Of a stretch of DNA of 42,469 nt, positions 1 to 10,259 are shown piece after piece. Source of the stretch: Reticulitermes lucifugus (lineage: Eukaryota > Arthropoda > Insecta > Blattodea > Rhinotermitidae); NCBI GenBank assembly GCA_026260175.1, contig JAKCWW010000136.1, positions 168 to 42,636 of the forward strand, written 5' to 3'. The stretch's first letter is position 1. Each line of letters begins with the position of its first letter. The translations under genes were made by a program, and so were the position numbers. Below the pieces are notes generated by a model. The model saw only the letters and a program-made list of their open reading frames with translations. It made no database searches and was not told the DNA's origin.

Positions 1-147
1 TGTTTTCAGTTCTGCAGGATATAACACAAATTCTCTACGGCCAAGATCGATAGACTACCTGCACATCCATTAGCATCGGAAACCATCCTATTTGTCACTC
101 CGACTCAAAATATCTTTATTTCTCTCGATACAAAACTTACAGTGACT

Positions 148-196
148 AGCGTACAGGCTGGATGGCCGAGGAATGAGGGTTCGTTTCCCGACGTGG
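148..196 (+). mobile_element. tRNA-like SINE head (degenerate)
   Basis: A stretch with a box-B-like GGGTTCGTTTCCC and an upstream TAGCGTACAGGC-like box A, about 30 bases apart, as in the tRNA-derived head of a SINE. It runs directly into an ATT microsatellite. The sequence after it, to about position 440, is relatively GC-rich and may be the SINE body or another old repeat. Two overlapping short ORFs here have no recognisable protein similarity and look incidental. Confidence 0.4.
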
Positions 197-198
197 GG

Positions 199-230
199 AT
201 TATTATTATTATTATTATTATTATTATTTA
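199..230. repeat. (ATT)n microsatellite
   Basis: About ten ATT units. They directly follow the tRNA-like head and encode the poly-leucine run of an incidental ORF. Confidence 0.9.
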
Positions 231-499
231 CTGCAATTGGGTTTTCACCCGGTGGCAGTAGTCCTTACACTAGTACACACAATGCAAATGGAAATATAAA
301 TATAAATATACATAATAAAATCTTTGTATGGCACCCCATCTTCCACACCGGCGCTGGGACCCAGCCAACTTCCTCCCGAATAAGTACGGGAGATGTTTTC
401 CCTATGAAAGCGGCCGTGGCAGAAAATGTGCATGCACCTTCATTTAGGCAGAGGTTAAGAATGTGTGGAATTACACTTTTACTTTTACTTGGGTAACCA

Positions 500-2460
500 A
501 TTCGAGGATGAAATGGATGAAACATGTAGCATGAGCGGGAGCTACGACTACTTGGGAGACCTAGGTGTAGATGGGAGGATAATATTGAAATTGAGCATAA
601 CTATTTTGTGAAGTGTGTGAACTGGAGTCATGTGACTCAGAATATGGATCAGTAGCGGGCTAATGATAATTCAATTCAATTCAATTCAATTCTGGTTTAT
701 TAATGTGCCGAGTCAACAGCCAGATGGCCAATTACAGAAACAGCACAACAAACAAATAATAATAATAATAATGCGTTTAGTTCGATGCTTCGGACTGCCT
801 GCCGATTGGCACCGGAATAGCGGGCGGTTGTGAAAGAGTTTGAATTGTTGGGTTACATTAAAGGCAAGGGGTTTCTTGTCCGGCTGAAAAATTACGAGCC
901 TTTGAAAGTGGTCTCTGCAGCATGGAGTTTGTTACGTAAGCACAGCGCAGAATAATAAGAAACAAATGTGTAATCCTGTAAGTGGTAGATTTACTTAGCA
1001 AGCTTTCCTACCACTGAACTGAGACTGTTTCCTTGCAGCCGGTCCCCCACCCTTCCTACGAGTACATAATGAAGCTAGTGTATGATATACTGGGCACTAC
1101 CATCCATTATCTGTTTGAAAACAGATTAACATAGTAATACAGTTTAATATATAGTTGTAGCGAGGCGTGGGATTATAAATAGAGTACAAGCTACATGAGC
1201 TTAAATTTTAAACGAAATTTTAATGAGAGTATGTTCTGTTACCATTATACATTGCCACTACGTCTGGCACTGTCCATGGCTTAGGCCAATTCTTTAATCT
1301 CTTTTCATTTTCATTTAAGTCTTCAATGTGTCTTACCTTGATAAGACGTTTCATTATGATTTTGTATGTTCCTTTCACATGTTGTTTGTACGGACGTGTG
1401 GAATAATTACACAAACGTGACATCACATTAGTTCATTCACCTGCTCTCAATTCTTTGTCTTGTATTATGTAGACTATAGACTTTGTGATGAGTTGCTGTC
1501 CAATATAATCATCATATAAAATGTACCAACATATTTGAAAAATACTGATCTCTGTACCTTCAAACTAAACTGTTTAAATGGATAATAGATAAACATGTAA
1601 CCTTACTAACTCCTCATGAAGACGCTCGTGGTGGTTTGTTCAGCTTTTCAATAAGTCCCATAAAATACTCACAGGTTCCTGAAATGAATTTAGCCTAATT
1701 CCACACGTTTGTGAAGGTACATTATAATACTATCCTCCCATCTGTAGCTAGGTTTCCCGAGGACTCACTTCCTTTCAGGTTTTATCACCAAGAATTAAAT
1801 ACACATTGTCCAAAATTATGGACCCGTAATGAGAATATCATCTTGCTGTGATCGCGTATTAAAAGTTTTGTGTTCAGAAAAGTTACTTTTTGAAGTTCAC
1901 AAGCTGGAAGTAATCTGACGCTAAAATTTGTGCAGTTTCTTTGTTACGAGAAGGTTGGCGCGAATAACTCTGCTTACCTAAACAAACCTGTCTGACGTCT
2001 AGGATCGTGTAATGGAGATAAAGAAGGACCCAGCATTGTGTTCGGCTACGGTCAATAGAACATAACTTGTTCGTTGAAAATACATGCTGACATTTACTGT
2101 TGTTTAAGGTACATGTGAAAATACTACTGTTGGTGTATTCTCCGTGAACTGTACTCCGAACAGCCGAGCTGTAGAGGAACAAAGGGTATTTGTAGCTTTT
2201 GGGAAATTTTGACGAAACTATCTGATAAAGAGTCCTATAATGAAATATTTATATTGTAATTAACAACATTAATAGTAGTCTTATAGAATATTTTAGGCTA
2301 CTTATCTTTCTTATGAGATCACCATGCATTTTGCGTTTATCTAAGTCTGTACCACTTTTCACTTTTGAGCCATGTGATCGATTTTTTAAAGAACTTCATA
2401 TCACTCAATTACACAGAAGGCGACACTAAGCAATGCTTCCCGATTTTTTATAATTAATGA
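500..2460. other. AT-rich intergenic stretch, no gene seen
   Basis: No coding potential is recognised. The only clear structure is an (AATTC)x5 repeat at 668-692 and an (AAT)n run at 755-772. The ORFs at 1220-1426 and 1883-2182 (minus) are under 100 codons, have no recognisable domain and are in biased AT-rich DNA, so I do not call them genes. Confidence 0.6.
668..692. repeat. (AATTC)5 microsatellite
   Basis: Five perfect tandem AATTC units. Confidence 0.95.
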
Positions 2461-2523
2461 TAGTAACGTGCGTGATATCAGGCTTCCGCAGCGATGTAGT
2501 TACGCGCCTTAGGTTGGTAGTTG

Positions 2524-2569
2524 CTTACCGACGTTTCGGGACATCCCGTCTCTCCCACCTTCAAGGGTC
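2524..2569 (-). repeat. Solo hammerhead-like stem-loop motif, copy 1
   Basis: On the minus strand this reads CTTGAAGGTGGGA, a loop, TCCCGAAACGTCGGTAA. A 4-bp stem (GGGA/TCCC) is followed at once by CGAAAC. It is the same subfamily as the inverted-repeat element at 26.95-27.15 kb: the ACGTCGGTAA flank matches, and so does the GC-rich GCTTCCGC..GCGATGT block upstream at about 2482-2497. Here only one arm is present. Confidence 0.7.
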
Positions 2570-2579
2570 AAGCAGTCCA

Positions 2580-3580
2580 ACCGCGTGACAACCCAGAACA
2601 GAGGAGGCCTAACAGTAACTTAAATAAACGCGCTAAGTTGTGAGGTGAAAGCGAAATTGGAAAGCCTTTTTTTGGTATAAAGAAAAAGTGCATAATTTGG
2701 TATAATTATGAGAAATTATGCGAAATTTATTAAGGCGCATTTTGTGAGTTTAAGAGTAAAATAACAGCATGGAGGAATACGGAAATATTTTTACCTTCCA
2801 GTGAATGGAGATAACTAATAAAACTTTGGGGCGAGGTGTGTGTAGCTTGGTACGGTAGTGTCTTATACACACACTGTACACTGTGTAGGAAATATAAGAT
2901 ATTACAGGGGGGGATTATAGTGCAAACTTTGATGTTATGGCCGACAAATTTTACATGGAACCTGCTTCTTAAGTAATAAAGCTCTTAAAAAAAATTTAAT
3001 ATATTAGCAGTAATACAAATCTACGCAGTAAGAATGAAGGCCTTCTGTTTTCAGTTCAGAACTGCTCTTTTCTATGTACGGCATTCTCAACGACATAAAT
3101 TGTCAGAAAATAAATATTTTTATACGTGGTAGACATTTTTTAAAGTAATTGTCTCATATATTACTAGAACAAATGGGAATTCTTGTTTGGAAATACTAAA
3201 ATGGGGGCAGTATATACCGTTGTAGGTGGACGTTAGGGTAAATATTCGCGCTGCCTCGGGTCACGTAAACAAAGGTTTCAGTTTTGGCATGTCACTAAGA
3301 ACATTGATTTGTTTCCTTTATTTTTCTATGTTATCCTTTGAATACAAATACCTTACAATGCGCTCACAAAATGTGACGTACGAGCATAAACACTTTGCGA
3401 TTGTAGTAATGCTGGGCTCAAAACAAGTCGCTGCCATTTATATCATACTAAACAAACGGCCGTTCTTTGTACTGGTTTGTTGGCAGTACAGGGTATATTA
3501 AGTAAAGAAGTTGGTTATGTGTTTTTATAATCACGTTCAAAACATTTATACTGTTGTGTTCTTGGCTGTGATACCAAAGC
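2580..3580. other. Stretch without recognisable features
   Basis: AT-rich DNA with no repeat or gene I can name. The ORF at 3226-3501 (plus, 91 codons) has no recognised domain and is treated as chance. Confidence 0.55.
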
Positions 3581-3582
3581 GG

Positions 3583-3627
3583 TTACCAACCTTTTGAAGG
3601 AATTTGCTTCTTTCGTCTTCAGGGTAG
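3583..3627 (-). repeat. Solo hammerhead-like stem-loop motif, copy 2
   Basis: Minus strand: ACCCTGAAGACGAAAG, loop, CCTTCAAAAGG. The CTGANGA half is intact (CTGAAGA), the stem GAAAG/CTTCC has one mismatch, and the GAAAC half has decayed to AAAAG. Same subfamily as the copies at 23.28 and 23.42 kb. Confidence 0.55.
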
Positions 3628-3966
3628 ACGTTTCTGCAAGATGTCTTAATCCAGGGAACAAAATCTCAGATGTTAAGTTATTTATTTCAGTAGAGCCGCA
3701 TAGTGATTACACCCAACCCTTGTTTTACGCGTTTTTGCTTTGACGGTCTTTGCCAATTTACAATACATCTTAATTTGCGCTCACTCATTTTAGTTTTAAC
3801 GCCCTTTGGCTGACTGCGTTCTGTTGCGCTAACCCCTTATTTCTGACGGGAATATAATTTTTTATTTACGCCCACTCTTTCAGGAACGCAGTTAGGACGT
3901 AAAACAAGGTTTGGGTGTATTTGTTACATCAAGCAGCTGTAAAACCAAACCATTGCAATCGCAGAA

Positions 3967-4170
3967 ATGAGTCGAGAGCTTTTGCAGCATAAATACCGTT
4001 ATGATTACGCACAAAGACGGAGGGCGACGGAGGGAGAAATAGAGAAACTCGCAAGGAAAATTTTATGGTCGCCAACACCTAAGTCTCGTAGAAAGCCCGT
4101 TGAAGTTTCAACGGTAAATCATTCAAAGCAAACTTCGCCAAAGTACCTGACCGCAGTAACCGAGAAGTTG
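3967..4170 (+). CDS. Possible small ORF remnant running into a SINE
   Basis: An ATG-initiated frame with a basic, lysine/arginine-rich peptide of about 67 codons before the reading frame enters the tRNA-derived SINE, which supplies the last 30 codons. Its base composition is richer in G+C than the neighbouring DNA, which could mean an old exon or the inner part of a transposon. I recognise no family, and no splice sites can be defended. The most likely reading is non-coding or a relic. Confidence 0.15.
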
Positions 4171-4173
4171 TTG

Positions 4174-4447
4174 GCCGTGCTATGGCTCAGGCGGTTAGTT
4201 GCCGGCCTCTCACCGCGGAGGCCTGGGTTCGATCCCTGTCGGTCAATGTGGGATTTGTGATGGACAAAACTGGGACGGGTTTTTCTCCAAGTACTTCGGT
4301 TTTCCCCTGTCAGTTTCATTCCATCGGTGCTCCATTAAAATGGAAAAGCAGATAAAACCTTATCAACTTCATCATCTTCCTCGTAGGTAGCCTTCAAGGC
4401 TGCGGTGTGTCCGTAGGATCTGCTACGGGGGCCTTCAATAAAAAAAC
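4174..4447 (+). mobile_element. tRNA-derived SINE, near complete (family A)
   Basis: The best-preserved SINE in the window. Box A is TGGCTCAGGCGG at 4183-4194 and box B is a perfect GGTTCGATCCC at 4226-4236, about 32 bases apart, as in an internal RNA polymerase III promoter. A conserved body follows (GTGGGATTTGTGATGGAC, then TTTTTCTCC, then CCCCTGTCAG), and a 3' part ends in GGGGGCCTTCAATAAAAAAA, an A-rich tail at about 4440-4447. Related copies lie at 9.9, 10.1, 23.0 and 26.4 kb. It is mobilised in trans by a LINE in known systems. A functional tRNA is excluded because no acceptor or anticodon pairing is present. Confidence 0.88.
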
Positions 4448-5500
4448 TGAGCAGTTACTGTGCGCAACAGACTATGCGTCCTGTTAAATAGACGGCACCT
4501 TTCCGACACTGCACTATTGACTCGTGAAGAAGGTTCACTGCCATCATCTTCTACTTTTGTTCAAAATTGCTTGCTGTCATACATAACGACAGAAGAGACA
4601 GCTTTAGCTTGTCGTACCTAAAGATGATACACATCTCTGAGTAAGGTAAACTAAGATATCTATCTACACTCATATCATAACCACATTTTAATCATTGATA
4701 TGTACTCGGGTGTGAATTACAGATTGTGAATCTATTCATGTGTGAAACTGATTACTGTGTATGCCCGCTTATGACATTAACACTGTTACAGTGGTCGATA
4801 CATTGGTCACATTTATAGATTTGTGTTTCAAGATTTTGGACATGTTTTTCCTACGAAGTGCAAGAACCTGTCTTTTTGTATGAGACATACATGAGTATAG
4901 AGACGTCGCAACTATAATAAAGTCACGGACAGAAGACGCTTGCAATGATTCCACTCTATATTCGCCCCAGCAAAGCTTTCTGTGACTTATTTCCCTCCAG
5001 TCCTTTAGTCATTCTATGTACAATCATGTTGGTAGTGATAACCTTTGCTACCTTCAAGCTTGTTTACAGAAGCAAGATGGGCTCCAATAGGCAGAAAGTG
5101 TGAAAATTCTAGCGCTCTTTTTCCCCACCGTAAACGAGACTTCTTTCCCTTGCTTGAGTATAGATTAAGAATACACGTATTTTACATTTACTTGCACGCA
5201 TCTGTAACAATATCTTATAGAAAGATATAACATTTTTCATGATTTGGATCTATTTAAAATTCTTAGTTTCTTCTGGACTACCATTATGTGTTGAAACATT
5301 GAAGGACGGTATGTAACATGAAGGTAACTGAGATTTTTTTGTCTTGTTTTCCGTGTCTTTCAGTTTCTTGTCCTTAACAACCGATGTTCTCTCGTGCATC
5401 GTACACATTTCAGCACTTAACTTCCCGACTGTTCCATCTTTACTCTTATTCTATAATAGAACATCGTTAAAAGAAAAACATCGTCATGATAGAGCAGTCT

Positions 5501-5519
5501 GTTCTTTGCGACAAAGAAC
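5501..5519. repeat. Perfect 8-bp hairpin
   Basis: GTTCTTTG, a 3-base CGA loop, then CAAAGAAC. It lies alone, with no flanking U-tract, so there is no reason to call it a terminator. Confidence 0.6.
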
Positions 5520-5665
5520 ACTAATTGCTGTAAGATAGCGAGAAACAAGAGTTCAAACACCAGCAGTCTTGTCTCTCGCCACCTAGGAGTATATACAGGG
5601 CCTATCGTCACTTTATATCCGTACGTGTGGAGACCACCTTAGTTTAGGAATGGCATATGTGACTT

Positions 5666-6016
5666 TCAACACTTATTGAGCTGTGGACGTTTTAAGTTCA
5701 AGAATGATTCACAAATAAGCCTAATTGACTTGTTGCGAGGTATTAAGCTTTCACAGCGGTGTGATTGAGGTCTGCGCAACATCGCAGAAGTCTGTTTTTC
5801 ATAGCAAGTTCTTATAAGGCAGTTCAGTTTGCACTGAAATTTCGGAGTGGGCAACTTCAGCTTGAATAACAACTGTGACTGCTTTTCACGTGGAATGTAT
5901 AGTGTAATAAATGGTGTATGAAGAAAAAGGGTACTCAATAGATGAAAGACGTCGTCGAATTTTAGGTTTTCTAAGACACGTGCAGTAAATAACCAGGGTC
6001 TGCTAGGATTAGACAT
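5666..6016 (-). CDS. Unrecognised 116-codon ORF
   Basis: One of the longer uninterrupted frames outside the minisatellite and the LINE tail. The peptide is basic with many leucines. It has no signal peptide, no repeats and no motif I recognise. The codon pattern is not convincing and no splice context is evident. It may be a chance ORF or an inner piece of an old transposon. Confidence 0.12.
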   Translation of the reverse strand: MSNPSRPWLFTARVLENLKFDDVFHLLSTLFLHTPFITLYIPREKQSQLLFKLKLPTPKFQCKLNCLIRTCYEKQTSAMLRRPQSHRCESLIPRNKSIRLICESFLNLKRPQLNKC

Positions 6017-6360
6017 TTAACAGAAAAGTGAGTCAGAATGTGTTGAAGGTGTCTTACTGGCAAACGTGCAATGTAAGAACGTGTTCGTGACAGCAGCTTG
6101 CTTATGTCCAAACCATTTTTTAATTACAAATAATCATTGCGACGTAACAGCCGATAATGGACCGCACGTTCTTTTGATATTTGTATTGGGAATTAATTTC
6201 AGGAATAAGATGTTAGAACATTGATGTAAATTCATGCATCATTCTTTACTTTCCTCGAATTCTTAGAACACATTGAAGTAATTCCAAACTCTTAGAACTA
6301 CTTTTAATTATACCAGCATTTTTGGGGGGTTTTAGTTACAGAAGAAACTTCAGAGAATTT

Positions 6361-6381
6361 GTGTGTGTGTGTGTGTGTGTG
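6361..6381. repeat. (GT)n microsatellite
   Basis: Ten GT units, uninterrupted. Confidence 0.95.
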
Positions 6382-6514
6382 AGACAGTTCTAACTACCGC
6401 ATTCAGTTTCGACTAAATTTCGATTGGTTGTTTTTTAGTTTAGCTTTCTTTTTCTTAGAATTTCTTTTCCTTTCCTTTTTTATTTCTCTGACTTCTAGCT
6501 AACCAGACTACTTT

Positions 6515-6590
6515 GCGGTTTAGTGGCTAGCATTTCTGCTTCGTATTAGCAAGACATTGGGTTCAAATCATTGTCCTGAAACAACATACT
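6515..6590 (+). mobile_element. tRNA-like SINE head fragment
   Basis: Box-A-like TTTAGTGGCTAGCATTTC and box-B-like GGGTTCAAATC are spaced about 32 bases apart, as in a tRNA-derived promoter. No clear SINE body can be followed downstream, so this looks 3' truncated or highly diverged. Confidence 0.45.
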
Positions 6591-6599
6591 GTAACTGAT

Positions 6600-7990
6600 A
6601 TTTTTGTGATACTGTATGATCTCTCCAGGCAAAAGCGGGGTAATAGCTGAAATTATAAAGAAAAAAGTATTCGTCGTAGTCACGGCCGTAGGGACCTAAA
6701 ATGTGAAACTCGTTAAAGATTTGTCTCTTGGGATGTGATGCAGAGCACCAGTACTTCCATTGGCCCGTTACCAATCGAATTTCTCTCCTTCCCCTCTATC
6801 ATGACACATCTTTTGCAGCGCAGATTACTCTTCTTGGACTACCCTGAGGATGGAGGCCTTATACTCCTAGCATCAATGTAACAATCTAAACGGCGTCACA
6901 GACCAGGAGACTGAAATCATCATCAACACTACTATGGGAACCTAAGATTTCACAAGGATTATTTGTGCACAAAACGCCTAGCTGTGTGTCTATACATGTT
7001 AGGTTTTTTCGGTGTATCACAGAAATGTCGTTACGTGTGACCGTGACTTAACACTGGATGACAACCATTGTCATAAAAATATTGCTGAGGATCGTGCATC
7101 TGCTTGAAGTTCGCTGTTTGAAAATCTACCAGTCTTCTCTCATTGTCACCATCAAAGGCCTAGTACTATTTTCATAAGTGTGATAATTTTACCATTATAT
7201 TTACATAATTATTTATTTAGGTACATTTTCGTAATTATTATCATTTTTATCACAATTGTCACTCGTAATCATTACAACTTGTTATCTTATAAATATTAGT
7301 TTCAATTTTATTCCAATTGTTTTTCTTTTAATGTTTTATTATAATTTTCTTCCTCTTGCCCATTACTATAATCATTCCCATATCCATGAAATAATCTGGA
7401 AACCTTATATAGTTTCGAAAGTGATAAATCCATCTATTTCTAGGTCGTCCTTTGTCCTTCCTGCTTATTGATTTATAAGAATCTACAAGTTTTGAAATTT
7501 AGGCTGGGGCGTTTTTGGTAGCGGGCATTCTCATTAATTTCTGTTATGTGCTCATCTCTATGTCTCGCTCACTCATTCATACACACCTACACACTCGAAC
7601 GTTTTGAACTTTTCTCATGTATGCTGCAACATAAAGAAAAGATGTTATAGATTAATAATAATAATAATAATTTCCAATTTAGGTCTATTAAAAATTCTTG
7701 CAGATAATACGAGTACAAACCACAACCCTTCAATCGTCCTGAAGTCTTGCAGACCTTTTCTCACACTTCATTTTAGCCACTTGTATTCCGCTCGACTCTC
7801 TGTTCGTTTTATCCAAGTGTTCTCTGAGTTTGTAGTGGGACCCATTTTACTTACATAATCACACAGTGGTTTCAGTTTAAAATTAATGTTTCAAACTTAA
7901 AACACACCAAATATTTGTGTATGCTGTTTTTGAACTTTATAAAATGCTTTGGTTCAGCTTTCAGGGTTGGGCCGCACATGAGAACTGAAC
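6600..7990. other. Stretch without recognisable genes
   Basis: AT-rich DNA with an (ATA)n run at about 7653-7671. The ORFs at 6568-6774, 7256-7471, 7604-7858 and 7872-8126 are short, low-complexity or featureless and are not called. Confidence 0.55.
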
Positions 7991-7993
7991 ATT

Positions 7994-8030
7994 TTCCGGC
8001 GTTTCGGCAAAATTTGCAATCATAATGTTG
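7994..8030 (-). repeat. Weak hammerhead-like stem-loop motif, copy 3
   Basis: Minus strand: TTATGATTGCAAATTTTGCCGAAACGCCGG. The GCAAA/TTTGC stem and CGAAAC are good, but the CTGANGA half is decayed. Membership in the family is tentative. Confidence 0.35.
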
Positions 8031-8039
8031 TACCTGCAA

Positions 8040-8876
8040 CGTTTGCTGAAACATCGGGAAAGCATTCCTGTAAGCGCCTCGATCACTAAAGCCTGCCCAA
8101 CCCACTGAACAACATCGTGACGTCATTATAACCGTTTATCTTGAATTGCATTCAGTAAATTTAGCTTTACAGTTACGACAGACCGCGACGTCAAATGACG
8201 CTTGTTTCTCCTCTGCATTTAATTCACTTCGGTGCACAAAATAATTGTATGCGTGACATTGTGTAACATTTGTAATATTTTGAGGAATTATGAGTTGTAT
8301 TCCCAAATGTTTCACGTGTTTCAATTTCGTCTTATTTATACGAGCCAATTCAAACTATTGAGTTAATAGTAGAGCGAATATATGTGTGTATATATCCGTA
8401 AATTATTATTTAACTTCGATGAAACAGAGAATATTTATAGAACAAAGTACACTGCAGAGAATAGAAGATAAAATGTTGTTGTATGCGGAAATAAAAACTG
8501 AATAATATGGTTGACCAAAGTCAGATAAAACCAACTGGCAGACTTAGAAAGTGGAGATCAAAAATAAAGTATGTATAAGAAAAGTGATGGGTGGAATGAA
8601 TTTGGAATGATGGACACTGTTTTATGGAGCACCTACCGTTTGCGATGGGAATGTTCCCTCGTATAGAAATAAATTCTAGAAGTACAGTGCGATACAAAAT
8701 TACAGGAACAGAAAATGGACGTTTAAGCGGAATTTTTGCAATAAAGCCTTTACTTTTCTTTCAATTTTCACGCTAAACGTTTTATGTTTAATAAGGTTAA
8801 TTTTCACCTGGGATGCATCTGCTTACAACTTTTCACATAGTTATCAACCATTTAGACAAACATGCTGCCTATCTCT
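8040..8876. other. Stretch without recognisable features
   Basis: No gene or repeat identified. The minus ORF at 8136-8348 is short and featureless. Confidence 0.5.
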
Positions 8877-8881
8877 ATATA

Positions 8882-9087
8882 GGGTGTTTCTTTTCCTACT
8901 CTACCTATAAGCGCCGGTCCGACGCTCTTGTGAGTATTTTTATTGGAATTTATAAAGGTTATTATCACTGCCATCGTGTTTCTAGCTCCCGTCATCGACT
9001 GTTAAACGTCACCGACACGCTCCATATGACGCAACGCTGGCGGAGCGTCGGGATTGCGCTTATCGGTCAAGTAGGAAAAAAACACCC
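8882..9087. mobile_element. 206-bp MITE with ~50-bp terminal inverted repeats, TATA-flanked
   Basis: The left end GGGTGTTTCTTTTCCTACT is repeated inverted at the right end as AGTAGGAAAAAAACACCC. The similarity continues inward for about 50 bases (ATAAGCGC, CCGACGCTC against GAGCGTCGG, GCGCTTAT). Both ends are flanked by TATA (8878-8881 and 9088-9091), consistent with insertion at a TA dinucleotide as in the Tc1/mariner superfamily. There is no transposase inside, so the element is non-autonomous. The 117-codon ORF across it is incidental. Insertion appears to have been beside, or into, the older repeat at 9.1-9.2 kb. Confidence 0.82.
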
Positions 9088-9116
9088 TATAGAAGACGGG
9101 ACTTCTCAGTCTAGTA

Positions 9117-9210
9117 CGCTGAATATAAATACAGCAGGTTGCACCGAAACGTTGATCGGTTTCTAAAAAACAAAGTGGTGTAATGTCCCAGAAAGTAATA
9201 TTTTTACTGA
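9117..9210 (+). repeat. Old interspersed repeat with hammerhead-like motif, copy 4
   Basis: Plus strand: GCTGAATATAAATACAGCAGG, then CACCGAAACGTTG. It aligns to the CTGANGAT...CGAAAC motif with a decayed left half. Read on the minus strand the region gives FWDITPLCFLETDQRFGATC, which is like the WDVAPCSLV..VYRRFxGAxCLHHQG pseudo-peptide I associate with a common insect interspersed repeat. That peptide is a by-product of the motif, not a protein. Confidence 0.5.
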
Positions 9211-9239
9211 TTTTTACAATAACCCAAAATCTCAAGTTT

Positions 9240-9890
9240 TCTGTTTACATGTGGACCATCGTACTTACCAGTAAGTATTTCTTCGCCCTTAATTAAAGTT
9301 TCTTTTTAGACAGGGTTTACTTTATATGTATTTTATAGTGTAGTCTGAGTTTTAACAAACAAAATTAGGATTACCGAAGGCCATTTTCTGTGTATCCAGT
9401 TTTGGTGCAGCAAGAGGCACACCCGGCATGTCACGTCTTACAGTAAACGTTCTAAAACTGATGATAGTCAGTTATCTGGTTTCTTCTATGCGTTGTTTAA
9501 TGCCAGACAGAAGATTTGCATATTTATCAGATATTTTGCTCCATTTTGTCTAGGTTTATAAAGTGGAGTGGATGGTTAATTTGCATGTCAGTTTCTTTTG
9601 AAATCAACTCGTTGACACTGTACACCCTTCAGTAACAGCCAGATAATTTTATACTTGGTTTTGTAACTCTTGATATATGACTCAGGCTATTCGTAAACGT
9701 GACACAAATTGGTAGTGATTTGTGTGTATTAGTAACAAGAAATGCATATTGAGTTTAGCTTGAGAACTCTATCCGAAGAGAACATTTGTGAAACATTAGT
9801 AGATAGGTAGATAATATTATGAACGTACATAAACCGGTTTGTACTAAAATTAATATGCAGAAGTACGTCATGAAATTATTTGATGGATTG
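9240..9890. other. Stretch without recognisable features
   Basis: AT-rich DNA; no gene, repeat unit or structural RNA recognised. Confidence 0.5.
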
Positions 9891-9904
9891 TTCATAACAA
9901 TATT

Positions 9905-10050
9905 AGTCACCGGCAGCTCACCGCGCAGGCCCGAGTTATATCCCAGGACAGTCCATGAGGGAGTCGTCGTGGATGAAGTGTTACTGGCGTGTATTGTGCT
10001 CTAAGTACTGTGGGTTCCGGCTGTCAATTATCATTCCACCCTTGTTCCAT
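9905..10050 (+). mobile_element. Degenerate SINE, family A
   Basis: It shares the body of the 4.17-kb element: CACCGGCAGCTCACCGCGCAGGCC, then TCTAAGTACTGTGGGTTCCG, CTGTCAATTATCATTCCACC. Box A is lost and box B is decayed. It lies head-to-tail with a second copy just downstream. Confidence 0.6.
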
Positions 10051-10074
10051 ATCGATTTATCTCTTAACCGGGGA

Positions 10075-10258
10075 GTCCGTGCCATGACTCCGACGGTTAG
10101 TCGCCGTCCTCTCACCGTGGAGGACACCGGTGTTCGATCTCTGACCATGCTGTGTGGGATTTATAATGGAAAAAGTGGCACCAGGACAAGTTTCTCTCAT
10201 ACTACGTCGCTTTCTGCTGTCAGTATTATTCCACCAACGCTCTATACTCATTCTTTTA
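10075..10258 (+). mobile_element. SINE, family A, second tandem copy
   Basis: GTTAGTCGCCGTCCTCTCACC, box-B-like GTGTTCGATCTC at 10130-10141, then GTGTGGGATTTATAATGGA and TGCTGTCAGTATTATTCCACC, matching the 4.17-kb body block for block. Its 5' end is about 170 bases downstream of the previous copy in the same orientation. Confidence 0.72.
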
Positions 10259-10259
10259 T

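Larger units (their letters stand above)
4450..6510. other. Intergenic stretch, mostly featureless
   Basis: No gene recognised. It contains a perfect 8-bp hairpin at 5501-5519 and a 20-base GT run at 6361-6381. The 116-codon minus ORF at 5666-6016 is described separately. Confidence 0.55.

Noticed and set aside
4183..4236. Possible tRNA gene
   Set aside because: Boxes A and B are good, but there is no acceptor stem or anticodon arm and the sequence continues into a SINE body with an A-rich tail.
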